Assembly (NCBI RefSeq): GCF_039655775.1 | Contig: NZ_JBBYXJ010000002.1 | Coordinates: 1,178,001 to 1,242,000 of the forward strand | Direction of reading: 5' to 3' | DNA: 64,000 nucleotides | Source: Iodidimonas sp. SYSU 1G8 | GTDB lineage: Bacteria > Pseudomonadota > Alphaproteobacteria > SMXS01 | Part shown: one piece after another, positions 26,360-33,745 of the stretch | Layout: every line of letters begins with the position of its first letter | How positions within the stretch are numbered: the first letter of the stretch is position 1 | The notes under the pieces: generated by a model | Told to the model about the DNA's origin: nothing | The model's database searches: none | Seen by the model: the letters and a program-made list of their open reading frames with translations, nothing else | Program-made: the position numbers and the translations under genes

Positions 26360-26937
26360 GGCGTGACTGCCGACCATTCGGACAGCCGGCTCTGGGCCAT
26401 GCCGTACAAGGCATCCAGCGTGTCGCGTTCTTTTGCCATCAGGATGCGTTCGACGCTCAGCACGTGGACGAGGGCGCCATCGATGGAAATCTCGAACTCG
26501 ACGCAACCATTCAGCGTGCGGGTCTCGTCCACGGCCAGGAACCCGTCGGATGGCGCCGCCGTGATGTCGCGCACCCTGTCGACGAGAAACGCGACCTGGC
26601 TCGATCCCTGGACGCGGGGCAGGACGAGGTGGCGATAGATGGTCTCGGGGGCGTCCGTGGCGGGAAGTCGGAAGAGCCGGGCGAGCGCCAGCACTGGCAC
26701 GGCGCTGCCGCCGAGATTGAAGAAGCCTTCCACCGGAGCGGGCAGTTCGGGCGGTCGCCACAAATTCGGCAGGGGCAGGATGGCACGTACATCTTGGCGT
26801 GCCAGCGCGCAAACGGCGCCGCCGGTCTCAAAGATAACAATGTCGGCGGTGCCGGACTGCGCGATCAATTCCCTTACCCTGCTCCGGATAGTCGGGGCGC
26901 TTGCGGACAACAAGCCGAAGGGAGGAGTGTAATACAT
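26356..26937 (-). CDS. CheW-domain adaptor (first gene of the chemosensory operon)
   Basis: 193 residues. The CheW fold is seen in IVIFETGGAVCALARQDVRAILPLPN, the loop GFFNLGGSAVPVLALARLF (matching the usual G-x-x-x-R-G-x-x-x-P-V-x-D-L), and QVAFLVDRVRDI. It heads a run of eight coupled genes plus a rhodanese on the minus strand. The start codon has only AGG immediately before it, so the ribosome site is poor. A divergent gene begins 131 bases away, and the shared gap should contain the operon promoter. Confidence 0.88.
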   Translation of the reverse strand: MYYTPPFGLLSASAPTIRSRVRELIAQSGTADIVIFETGGAVCALARQDVRAILPLPNLWRPPELPAPVEGFFNLGGSAVPVLALARLFRLPATDAPETIYRHLVLPRVQGSSQVAFLVDRVRDITAAPSDGFLAVDETRTLNGCVEFEISIDGALVHVLSVERILMAKERDTLDALYGMAQSRLSEWSAVTP

Positions 26938-27067
26938 CCTGACGGGACAGCGTTAACTTTGATCAGCTTCATATCAGGGTTCTTGTCGGAGGCGCGTCTC
27001 CCGGCTGGATTGGAACCGAAATCCTGCCGGGTGGTTTCTGGTCCTGAACCCATCTCAGGAGGCCCGC

Positions 27068-27637
27068 ATGGTCAAGACCGGCAATGATGCCAACATCGTC
27101 TCTACCCTTTCAGATCGGCATGGCGTGTCCGAGGATGCCGTGCGTACCGTGCTGAATGCGCTGCGCTCGGGGGGCGGGCGGATGGCCCAGTTCTCCCATC
27201 CTGATTTCGGCGGCATGGCGCAGTGGTCCTCGGGCATGACCATGGTCGGTGACATGTTCAACGATCGTATGAAGGCGACACTCAACGCCTTGGCGAGCGA
27301 TCTCGTGGACTATCTTCGTGACGCCCCGGCGCCCGAGGGGGCATCCAAGGGAAACGATGATGTCAGCTATCGGTCGAGCCGGTCGCCTTCCGACTGGTGG
27401 CCCGATGGCCTCGGCTCACCGGCATCCAGCGGGTCACAGAATCACATGCGCTACGCCATCTTTCCCAACAGTTCGCGCCTGGTCATAGATGATGGCGGCC
27501 GTGTCACCGTCTACGATACCGGAGACCACCGGATATCCGGCATCTCGCAGGCCCAGAGCACCGACTCGCGGCTGACCTTCACCAGCCAGAATGGGCTGGT
27601 GAAGGTGTCCGAACTGGAAATCGTCGAACGATCCTGA
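27068..27637 (+). CDS. SHOCT-like conserved hypothetical protein
   Basis: 189 residues preceded by a strong CAGGAGG. The N-terminal half has an HTH-like helix pair (LSDRHGVSEDAVRTVLNAL), then MAQFSHPDFGGMAQW and MVGDMFNDRMKATLNALASDL. A low-complexity Ser-rich linker (about 95-125) leads to a beta-rich C-terminus (MRYAIFPNSSRLVIDDGGRV, LTFTSQNGLV). I recall this layout from proteins annotated as SHOCT-domain hypotheticals. No function is known. It is divergent from the chemosensory operon and convergent with the P450. Confidence 0.7.
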   Translation: MVKTGNDANIVSTLSDRHGVSEDAVRTVLNALRSGGGRMAQFSHPDFGGMAQWSSGMTMVGDMFNDRMKATLNALASDLVDYLRDAPAPEGASKGNDDVSYRSSRSPSDWWPDGLGSPASSGSQNHMRYAIFPNSSRLVIDDGGRVTVYDTGDHRISGISQAQSTDSRLTFTSQNGLVKVSELEIVERS

Positions 27638-27641
27638 TCCG

Positions 27642-28907
27642 TCAGGCCGCATCGAACTCGAGCGGCAGGTGCCAGGGTTCGATGCGGATGGCGATGGGCG
27701 TGGGGTTGGAGCCCGGCTTGAATCGTGGGTTTCGGATCACTTCCATCAGCAGCTGCGTGCCGATGACGGTCTCCGCGCGGGCAAGCTGATAGCCCACGCA
27801 GAAATGCGCGCCCAGACCAAACCCCATATGACCGGCCCGGCCATTCTCGTGATAGCCGGACCGTAGTTCCTTGCCGAAATACAGGTCCTCGCGGGACAGG
27901 TCGAACCTGTCGGGATCGCGGAACACGCGCTCGTCGCGGTTCGCGCCGTAGAGCGACAAATGGACATAGTCGCCTGCGCGAATGACTTCGCCGTGCAACT
28001 CCACGTCACGGACGGCCCGGCGCGTCTGGATTCCCGCGGGTCCGTGAATGCGCATCATCTCGCTGAAGGCGCGGTCCAGAAGCTCCGGATCCTTTTGCAC
28101 CGCTTCCCACTGGCTGGGATTGGCGAGCAGCTGATACCACAGATTGGCGATGGCCTTGTCCGTGGTCTCGGCGCCGGCCACCAGGATCAGGCTGGCGAAC
28201 GACTTGATCTCCTGCTTGGTCATGCGTGCGCCGTCCACCTCGGCGACGGACAAGCGTGACAGCAGGTCATCCTCCGGCGCCTTGCTGCGGGCCTCGATCA
28301 GCGGGTCCAGATAGGCGTGATATTCCGCGTTCGCCTTCTGGCCCTTGACGCGCAGCTCGGGCCCGCCATTGATGCCGTTCATCATGGCGGGATACCAGTC
28401 ATGGAACATCTCGTGCGCTTCCTGCGGCAGGTTGAGCACGTCGAGAATGACGTTCAGCGGCAGGCGGGTGGCGAAATCGTCGACGATGTCGATCTCGCCG
28501 GTGGCGGCGGCCCGCTCGGCGATCAGCCGTGCGTGCTTTTCGGTGAACTTGCGGATCAGCTCCATGGCGTTGCGCTGGATCGTCGGCAGCAGCGTCTTCA
28601 GCTTCAGGCCGACGAACTGGGGCGCGACGATGTTGCGCAGCTTGGTGTGGTCCTCGCCGTCATACTCCATCAGCGTCGGACCGAAGACCGCGCCGATGTG
28701 CTCGCCATTCGGCGACGCCGAGAAATTGATGTTGTCGCGGAACAGGTTGGTGACATCCTCGTAACGGGTCACCATCCAGTGACCCGTGCGGGGGTTGCGA
28801 TAGGCGGGGTAATGATCGCGCAGGATCTTCAGCGTCGGGTACGGATTGGCCGCGTAGGCGGGACTGGTGAAGATCGCGGGATCGACAACAGGCTTGGTCG
28901 TGGTCAT
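27642..28907 (-). CDS. Cytochrome P450
   Basis: 421 residues from the ATG at 28907, chosen for GGAG upstream and agreement with the family length. The I-helix oxygen-activating motif is AGAETT (244-249), the ExxR pair is Glu283/Arg286, and the heme-thiolate loop GFGLGAHFCVG places the axial Cys at 370. It is a soluble bacterial class I P450 that needs a ferredoxin and reductase from elsewhere. The overall pattern resembles CYP125/CYP142/CYP107-like enzymes, but the substrate cannot be assigned. A small dimeric-barrel protein lies immediately upstream on the same strand. Confidence 0.94.
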   Translation of the reverse strand: MTTTKPVVDPAIFTSPAYAANPYPTLKILRDHYPAYRNPRTGHWMVTRYEDVTNLFRDNINFSASPNGEHIGAVFGPTLMEYDGEDHTKLRNIVAPQFVGLKLKTLLPTIQRNAMELIRKFTEKHARLIAERAAATGEIDIVDDFATRLPLNVILDVLNLPQEAHEMFHDWYPAMMNGINGGPELRVKGQKANAEYHAYLDPLIEARSKAPEDDLLSRLSVAEVDGARMTKQEIKSFASLILVAGAETTDKAIANLWYQLLANPSQWEAVQKDPELLDRAFSEMMRIHGPAGIQTRRAVRDVELHGEVIRAGDYVHLSLYGANRDERVFRDPDRFDLSREDLYFGKELRSGYHENGRAGHMGFGLGAHFCVGYQLARAETVIGTQLLMEVIRNPRFKPGSNPTPIAIRIEPWHLPLEFDAA

Positions 28908-28939
28908 GGGAGTGGCTCCCTGAAAAGGATCGCGGACGT

Positions 28940-29323
28940 TCAGCCCTTGGCTTGGGGGCCGTCGAACGACTTGAGCAGCTCGTACCAGCCCGAGCCCTTC
29001 ACCGCGAGCGGCATGCCGTCGAAGCGTTCGGCCGTTTCCAGGTGGGTGCGGCGGCCTTCCCACGCATTAGGATCGCGCTGCCATTCGTTCAGCACCCGTT
29101 CCGCCTCTTCGTAGCTCGGCGCCTCGACTTCATAGAGCGACAGGTAGCCGGAGACGGTTTCGCTGCCGAGGTGAGGCCCCGCCAGTTTGAACACGCTGCC
29201 CCGGATGAAGTTCGGGCATTTGGCGGTGTCTTCGATGTGCTGGTCGACGAACCATTCGTCGAATTGCGCCTGTTTGTCGGCGCTGGGCGGCTCGCAAAGT
29301 CCGATGAGAACGAAACGCGGCAT
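28940..29323 (-). CDS. Small dimeric alpha/beta-barrel (EthD/DUF4286-like) protein
   Basis: 127 residues from the ATG at 29323 after GGGGAGAC. The pattern FVLIGLCEPPSADKQAQFDEWFVDQHIEDTAKCPNFI near the start, and SGYLSLYEVEAPSYEEAERVL later, matches ferredoxin-like dimeric barrel proteins of the EthD group, which often sit beside oxygenases. Here the P450 follows 32 bases downstream, so the two are probably one operon. The role in P450 chemistry is unproven. Confidence 0.75.
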   Translation of the reverse strand: MPRFVLIGLCEPPSADKQAQFDEWFVDQHIEDTAKCPNFIRGSVFKLAGPHLGSETVSGYLSLYEVEAPSYEEAERVLNEWQRDPNAWEGRRTHLETAERFDGMPLAVKGSGWYELLKSFDGPQAKG

Positions 29324-29443
29324 GGCTTGGTGTCTCCCCTTTCCAAACATGTAGGCGTGAAGGTAACAGCTTCTCGCCCCGGTTCGGATGGGAAAAATCC
29401 ATCGCTTCGCCACATTTTTCGGGCGATTTCGCCCGTCCGACGC

Positions 29444-31294
29444 TCAGATCGCGTGCGCCGCGGCAGGGATAGCGGTGGCCGGCGGCGGGGCAAGGGGGTG
29501 ATCATCGTCCGGCCCCGCGTTCTCGCGCCAGCCCATCCGGTCGAACAGCATGGCGAGGTAGAACAGCCGCAGGAATAAGGCCGGCCGGCCGACCCCGGTG
29601 CTGAACTTGGTCCACACCCGCCGCTGCACGGCATTGGTGAGGGCCGCGGGCAGCAGTTTGCGCCGGACGATCATCTTGCCCAGCGCGAAGGTCCCCGTAC
29701 GCAGGGCCGAGGGCCGTTCGCCATCGGTGCGCACCAGCTCCAGCGCGGCCAGCAGAGTGTCGGGGGTGAAGCGCCCGCCGCTGCCGCCGAGGGCGCCGAT
29801 GGCGGCCGTCAGACGGCCCGTTCCGCCCAGGATCGTGGCGGAGATATCCGGCTGGGATTGGCGGGTCCGGGCGCGGCGAATGCGGAAGAGGTCTGGCAGA
29901 TTGCGCGCGGCCGCTGCTTCGAACAGCGCCTTGTCCACCCGGATATGGCTGGGCACGTGGCGCGCCATGTCGAGCACCCTCAGATCGAGATAGGGCAGGG
30001 CGAACGGCGTGTGCGGGCCGATCAGGGCGGCGCGGATCCGCACCATGTTGGCGATCAGGAAGGTGTCGAGGAACAGGCTGTCCATGATGTCGTAGCGGCT
30101 GGCGGCCGCGGGCATTTCGGCGACGAGGTCGTCATAGGACTGGCGCAGCGACCGGACCAGCCGCGCCGCGTCGCCGGCGGGCAGGGCGGCGGCGATCTTT
30201 TCGATCAGGCGCGGGTTCTTGAGTGTGATCGCGCCCAGCAATTCGTCCGGTTCCTCGAGGCGCAGCGCGCCCTGGCCGAACGCCTCGTCCCCGAAGAGCA
30301 GCAGGGGATTCCGCCAGCGTTCCCTGGCATCGGTGGCGGCCCGGTGATAGGCATCGATCTCGTAGCAGGGCTTGCGCATGAATGCGCCGTGCCGCAGGTG
30401 GGTCTCCACGAGGTCCACGGGATCGAGGGCCTGGGGAAGGGTGTAGACCTTGTGTTCGATCCCGAGGAACGCGGCCTGTTGCCGGGCGACGTCGGCATCG
30501 CTGCCGGGCTTCGGCGTTCCCGTGGCGAACGAGAAGGTGCTGACGCGCGCGCCGGCCGCGTGGAGAATCCCTAGCAGCGCCGAGGAATCATATCCGCCCG
30601 ACAGCGCCAGGACCGAATGACGGCCCGCGGTATGCGCCGCCGCCGAGGCGGTGACCCGGGACCACAGCTCCCGCTCCATGGCGGTCCGGTCCGCCCACGG
30701 GTCGGTGCCCGGCCGGTGGCGCCAGTACCGCGCGACCGCCATGTCGCCGCCGGGCGCGATCCGGGCGATGGCGGCGGGCGGCAGACCGCGCACCCGCGCG
30801 AACAGCGTGCGCCCGCGCAGCATGATGCCGGTGGCGAGGAAGCTGGCGACCATGGCATCGTCCACGCCCGGCGCCAGTTCGGCCAGCAGGCCGGGACCAT
30901 CGGAAACGAGATGGGTGCCGTCGATCACCGCGTGATACAAGGGCGAGATGCCCAGATGATCGGTCCACAGCACCAGTTCGCCGGCTTCGTCGAGCCAGAG
31001 ATAGCTCTGGTGCTGCCGGGCGGTGTTGCGCAGGCCTACGGGCGCCGATGCTGCGTCGATCATGGCGAGCGGGATTGGGATCTCGTTGCCCCGGCTCGCA
31101 TCGAGGGTGATCAGGGGGTTCTTGTCGAATGACGCGGTTTGCCAGGCATACAGGGTCAGCCAGCCGCCGGGCAGGGCAAGCCGGGTCACACAGGCTGGCG
31201 CATGGCGGCTTTCGATCGCCTCGACTACAGAATTACTGACCGCAGTGCTGACCACCGCGATGAATGTTGCCGTCCGCACAGAGCAGGCCCCCAA
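29444..31294 (-). CDS. Asparagine-synthase-like protein, possibly frameshifted at the N-terminus
   Basis: 616 residues if started from the TTG at 31294. A degenerate Ntn-type N-terminal domain (about 40-190, with LVLWTDHLGISPLYHA and FARVRGLPPAA) precedes the synthetase domain, whose PP-loop is SGGYDSSALLG (232-242). There is no Cys2, so glutaminase activity is unlikely. AsnB-like proteins without a glutaminase act in lasso-peptide ring closure, polysaccharide and beta-lactam pathways. A different frame from an ATG at 31304 encodes MTRLGGLLCADGN, which looks like the true AsnB start, so a one-base frameshift near 31233-31290 is possible. No lasso precursor or protease was seen. Confidence 0.82.
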   Translation of the reverse strand: MGACSVRTATFIAVVSTAVSNSVVEAIESRHAPACVTRLALPGGWLTLYAWQTASFDKNPLITLDASRGNEIPIPLAMIDAASAPVGLRNTARQHQSYLWLDEAGELVLWTDHLGISPLYHAVIDGTHLVSDGPGLLAELAPGVDDAMVASFLATGIMLRGRTLFARVRGLPPAAIARIAPGGDMAVARYWRHRPGTDPWADRTAMERELWSRVTASAAAHTAGRHSVLALSGGYDSSALLGILHAAGARVSTFSFATGTPKPGSDADVARQQAAFLGIEHKVYTLPQALDPVDLVETHLRHGAFMRKPCYEIDAYHRAATDARERWRNPLLLFGDEAFGQGALRLEEPDELLGAITLKNPRLIEKIAAALPAGDAARLVRSLRQSYDDLVAEMPAAASRYDIMDSLFLDTFLIANMVRIRAALIGPHTPFALPYLDLRVLDMARHVPSHIRVDKALFEAAAARNLPDLFRIRRARTRQSQPDISATILGGTGRLTAAIGALGGSGGRFTPDTLLAALELVRTDGERPSALRTGTFALGKMIVRRKLLPAALTNAVQRRVWTKFSTGVGRPALFLRLFYLAMLFDRMGWRENAGPDDDHPLAPPPATAIPAAAHAI

Positions 31295-31406
31295 GCCGCG
31301 TCATAAGCCGTTCTCGCTCATGCGTTTATGCCGCAGTGGCGGCAGACCGCAAGCGCGATCACACGGCCGGCCGCCGATAGTTCCACCCGGAGGTAGCGAC
31401 GTGCCG

Positions 31407-31640
31407 CTAGGCCTGTACCAGCTGCGCCTTGCGGATTTCCAACTCGGCGTTACAGGCTTCGCAAGTCACGGGCCACTCTTCGGCCCGGCTGCCATTGGGC
31501 GGCGTCTGGACGCCGCACAATGTGATGGCGACCGGCACCTTGCGGTCGCCGACCTTGAGCCATTCGCATTTGTGGATGGTGCCGTTGGCATCCGCCCAAA
31601 CCTTGCGCGGACGTGCCTCTGATCTGGCCGATTCAGACAT
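31407..31640 (-). CDS. Small four-cysteine protein of unknown function
   Basis: 77 residues with GGGGAG upstream of the ATG. Cysteines at 25, 42, 60 and 63 (KCEW, LCGV, TCEACN) could form a zinc-ribbon-like site or a redox pair. The tail is helical and charged. It has no signal peptide. It precedes the asparagine-synthase-like gene on the same strand with a 112-base gap. I do not recognise a family; a nucleic-acid or protein-binding zinc finger is one possibility. Confidence 0.6.
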   Translation of the reverse strand: MSESARSEARPRKVWADANGTIHKCEWLKVGDRKVPVAITLCGVQTPPNGSRAEEWPVTCEACNAELEIRKAQLVQA

Positions 31641-31721
31641 TGGTGTCTCCCCTGACCTTTGCCGACCCCATCACGCTAGACCCAATCGACGGGCCGCGCC
31701 AGTCTCGCGGGAAACGCGGGG

Positions 31722-32555
31722 TTATGACCGCGTCAGTCTTTCGACCCGCGCCAGCCAGTTGCCCAGTTCTGCGGTCCGCTCCTTCGGGTCGATGACGGGG
31801 CGGAAGGCCGGCGGCGCCTCGGCCGGCTCCGCGGCGCGTTTCGTGAGGTCGTTCATCTCGTCGACCAGCTGAGCAATCCGTTCGTGGTCCATCGCGCCTG
31901 TCTTCAGGATGCTTTCCCGAAAGCCGCCGACCAGCGCGGCCACTTCCGCGCCATCGAACTCCAGATGGTACTGGGTGGCCCAGAATTCGCCTCCGCCGCG
32001 CCGCAGGATGGCCGCCTGCACCGGCGAATGCGCGTTGCCCGCCAGGAGTACGGCGTCGTCCGGAAGCCGGGTCACGGCATCATTGTGCCAGCACAGGGCG
32101 TCGAACCGCCCGGCCTTGCCGGCATACATGTCGTGGGCGCGGCCCTCGCCAGTCAATGTCACGTCGCGCGCCCAGCCAATCTCGGCGCCGGCCGGGCTCG
32201 CCTCGACCGCGCCGCCCGAGGCCACGGTGGCGAGCTGGAGGCCGTAGCAACAGCCGAACTGGGGGATGCCCCGGTCGAAGAGCGCGCCGGCCATCTCGAT
32301 CTGGGCGTCGATCAGGGCATTGCGGCGATGGATCGTCAGGTTCGAGCCGCTCCAGATGACTCCATCGAAACTCTCCAGCGGCGCCGGAAGCTCGGGCGCG
32401 TCGTTATCGAACGTCATGACCGAAATCTCCGCGTCCGGACGGTGGATGTCGACCGCGCGGGTGAACATGTCGCCGGCGCGGGATCCCCCTGCGCCGACGA
32501 TGCCGGCGCGCCCATTGGCGGTGTAGGCATCGCAGATCAGAAGTTTCAGGGACAT
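31722..32555 (-). CDS. Class I glutamine amidotransferase-like protein
   Basis: 277 residues from the ATG at 32555, preceded by AGGAGG. The triad-type motifs are present: a nucleophile elbow FGCCYGLQL near residue 99 and a His-x-Glu pair in TQYHLEFD near 195. The LESFDGVIWSGSN segment matches GuaA-like domains such as YfeJ. It releases ammonia from glutamine or hydrolyses a gamma-glutamyl bond. The C-terminal 60 residues are helical. No partner synthase is coupled; the AsnB-like gene lies downstream after the 77-residue protein, but operon membership is unproven. Confidence 0.88.
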   Translation of the reverse strand: MSLKLLICDAYTANGRAGIVGAGGSRAGDMFTRAVDIHRPDAEISVMTFDNDAPELPAPLESFDGVIWSGSNLTIHRRNALIDAQIEMAGALFDRGIPQFGCCYGLQLATVASGGAVEASPAGAEIGWARDVTLTGEGRAHDMYAGKAGRFDALCWHNDAVTRLPDDAVLLAGNAHSPVQAAILRRGGGEFWATQYHLEFDGAEVAALVGGFRESILKTGAMDHERIAQLVDEMNDLTKRAAEPAEAPPAFRPVIDPKERTAELGNWLARVERLTRS

Positions 32556-32875
32556 GGCATCAACCTCCTGTCGTTCACCGGGCGTCCGCGCCTGGGCTGC
32601 GGCTCGTCCATCCATATAAGCCGATGGGCGCCGCAGGGGCGCATCTGGTCCGTCTGGTCTATATCGACCGGATCGCCATTGTCATGGCCTTCCTCGCGGT
32701 CCCGGCTTCCAGCGTGCGGCCGCGCCCTGCATCGGAACAAGGCGGGATGCTGCTCGTTAGCGGTGGGCGAAGGCATGTGAACCGGCTCGACACCCAAGCC
32801 TCCATTCGTTCCATGGGCTTCAAACTCCCAGTCGTGCCGGAGATCAGCCCAGTTTCTTTTTGTGGGAGGGAGCTT
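32556..32875. other. Divergent intergenic region without a confident gene
   Basis: This 320-base stretch separates the amidotransferase and the DUF1206 protein. A plus-strand frame runs through it into DUF1206, but the strong GGAGGGAG site at 32865 places the real start at 32876. A stretch at 32640-32690 could encode LVYIDRIAIVMAFLA, which resembles the sequence before the HD-GYP gene at 38340. It may be a decayed copy, but the similarity is short. No terminator or operator is obvious. Confidence 0.4.
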
Positions 32876-33640
32876 GTGGATAGTCGGCCATTGCTTGTCG
32901 CGACCCGGGTGGGATTCGCGGCACGAGGCGTGATGTACCTGCTCGTCGCGTATTTCGCGCTGACGTTCGGTCTGGCGCAAGACGGCTCGGAGGCGCTCGA
33001 GCATCTGGAGAGCGGCCTGGGCCGTGTCCTGTTGGGTATCATGGCGCTGGGCTTCGCCGCGTACGGGGTCTGGCGGCTCCTGGAAGCGTTCATGGACAGT
33101 GCGGGTCACGGGACATCCGCCAAGGGACTTGCCAAACGCATCGGCGGCGGCGTCAGCGGTCTTATCCATCTCGGCTTGAGCTTTTCGGCCTGCAAGCTGG
33201 CTCTCGGACTCGGTGCGGAAGGCGGCGACAGCACCGAGGCGGGCGCCTCGACGGCGCTGGGAATGGCTGGCGGTGAATGGGCCCTCGGCATTGCGGCGGT
33301 CGCCGTGATGGCGGTGGGGCTCTACCAGTTCGTCAGCGCGATCAAACTCGGGTTTCTCAAGCATCTCGAACCGCGCGTCGCGGGGAAAGCGTGGATCAAG
33401 TGGGCGGGACGCGCCGGCTTCGCGGCGAGAGGCGTGGTGTTCGTCCTGGTCGGGATCTTCTTCTGGCGCGCCATGATAACGGAGAGCGCCGCGCAGGCGG
33501 GCGGCATGGGGGACGCGATCGCCGCGCTGCCCGCCACGGCACAGACCGTGGTCGCGGCCGGCCTGTTGATGTTCGGTATCTTCAGCCTGATCGAGGCCCG
33601 CTACCGGTCGATCGACAACCCCGCCCGAAGTGGGCGGTGA
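32876..33640 (+). CDS. DUF1206 integral membrane protein
   Basis: 254 residues from a GTG with GGAGGGAG at ideal spacing. It shows three repeats of the DUF1206 unit, each a membrane-entering TRVGFAARGV-like motif followed by helices: residues about 8-30, about 90-115 (divergent: KRIGGGVSGLIHLGLS) and about 180-205 (GRAGFAARGVVFVLVG). About six transmembrane helices are expected in the inner membrane. The role is unknown. It is followed by ligD after 105 bases on the same strand. Confidence 0.88.
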   Translation: MDSRPLLVATRVGFAARGVMYLLVAYFALTFGLAQDGSEALEHLESGLGRVLLGIMALGFAAYGVWRLLEAFMDSAGHGTSAKGLAKRIGGGVSGLIHLGLSFSACKLALGLGAEGGDSTEAGASTALGMAGGEWALGIAAVAVMAVGLYQFVSAIKLGFLKHLEPRVAGKAWIKWAGRAGFAARGVVFVLVGIFFWRAMITESAAQAGGMGDAIAALPATAQTVVAAGLLMFGIFSLIEARYRSIDNPARSGR

Positions 33641-33745
33641 GACGAGGGCGGCCTCAAGTCTCCGGAGCATCCCGTCGGCGGGAAACGGACCCGTGGAACC
33701 ATCGTCCGGCGCGGGTGTTCGCGGAGTCAGTCCTGGAGGTAGCCG

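Noticed and set aside
29444-31640. Lasso-peptide biosynthetic cluster around the AsnB-like gene
   Set aside because: No precursor-like peptide with a Gly/Ala-1 and Asp/Glu 7-9 core, no B-type transglutaminase-like protease beside it, and no ABC exporter. The protein alone does not define such a cluster.
29321-31654. Identical 14-base TTGGTGTCTCCCCT sequences ahead of the EthD-like and four-cysteine genes
   Set aside because: Both are centred on the GGGGAGACACCAA ribosome-binding region; a match this short in the same functional context is not convincing as a repeat element.
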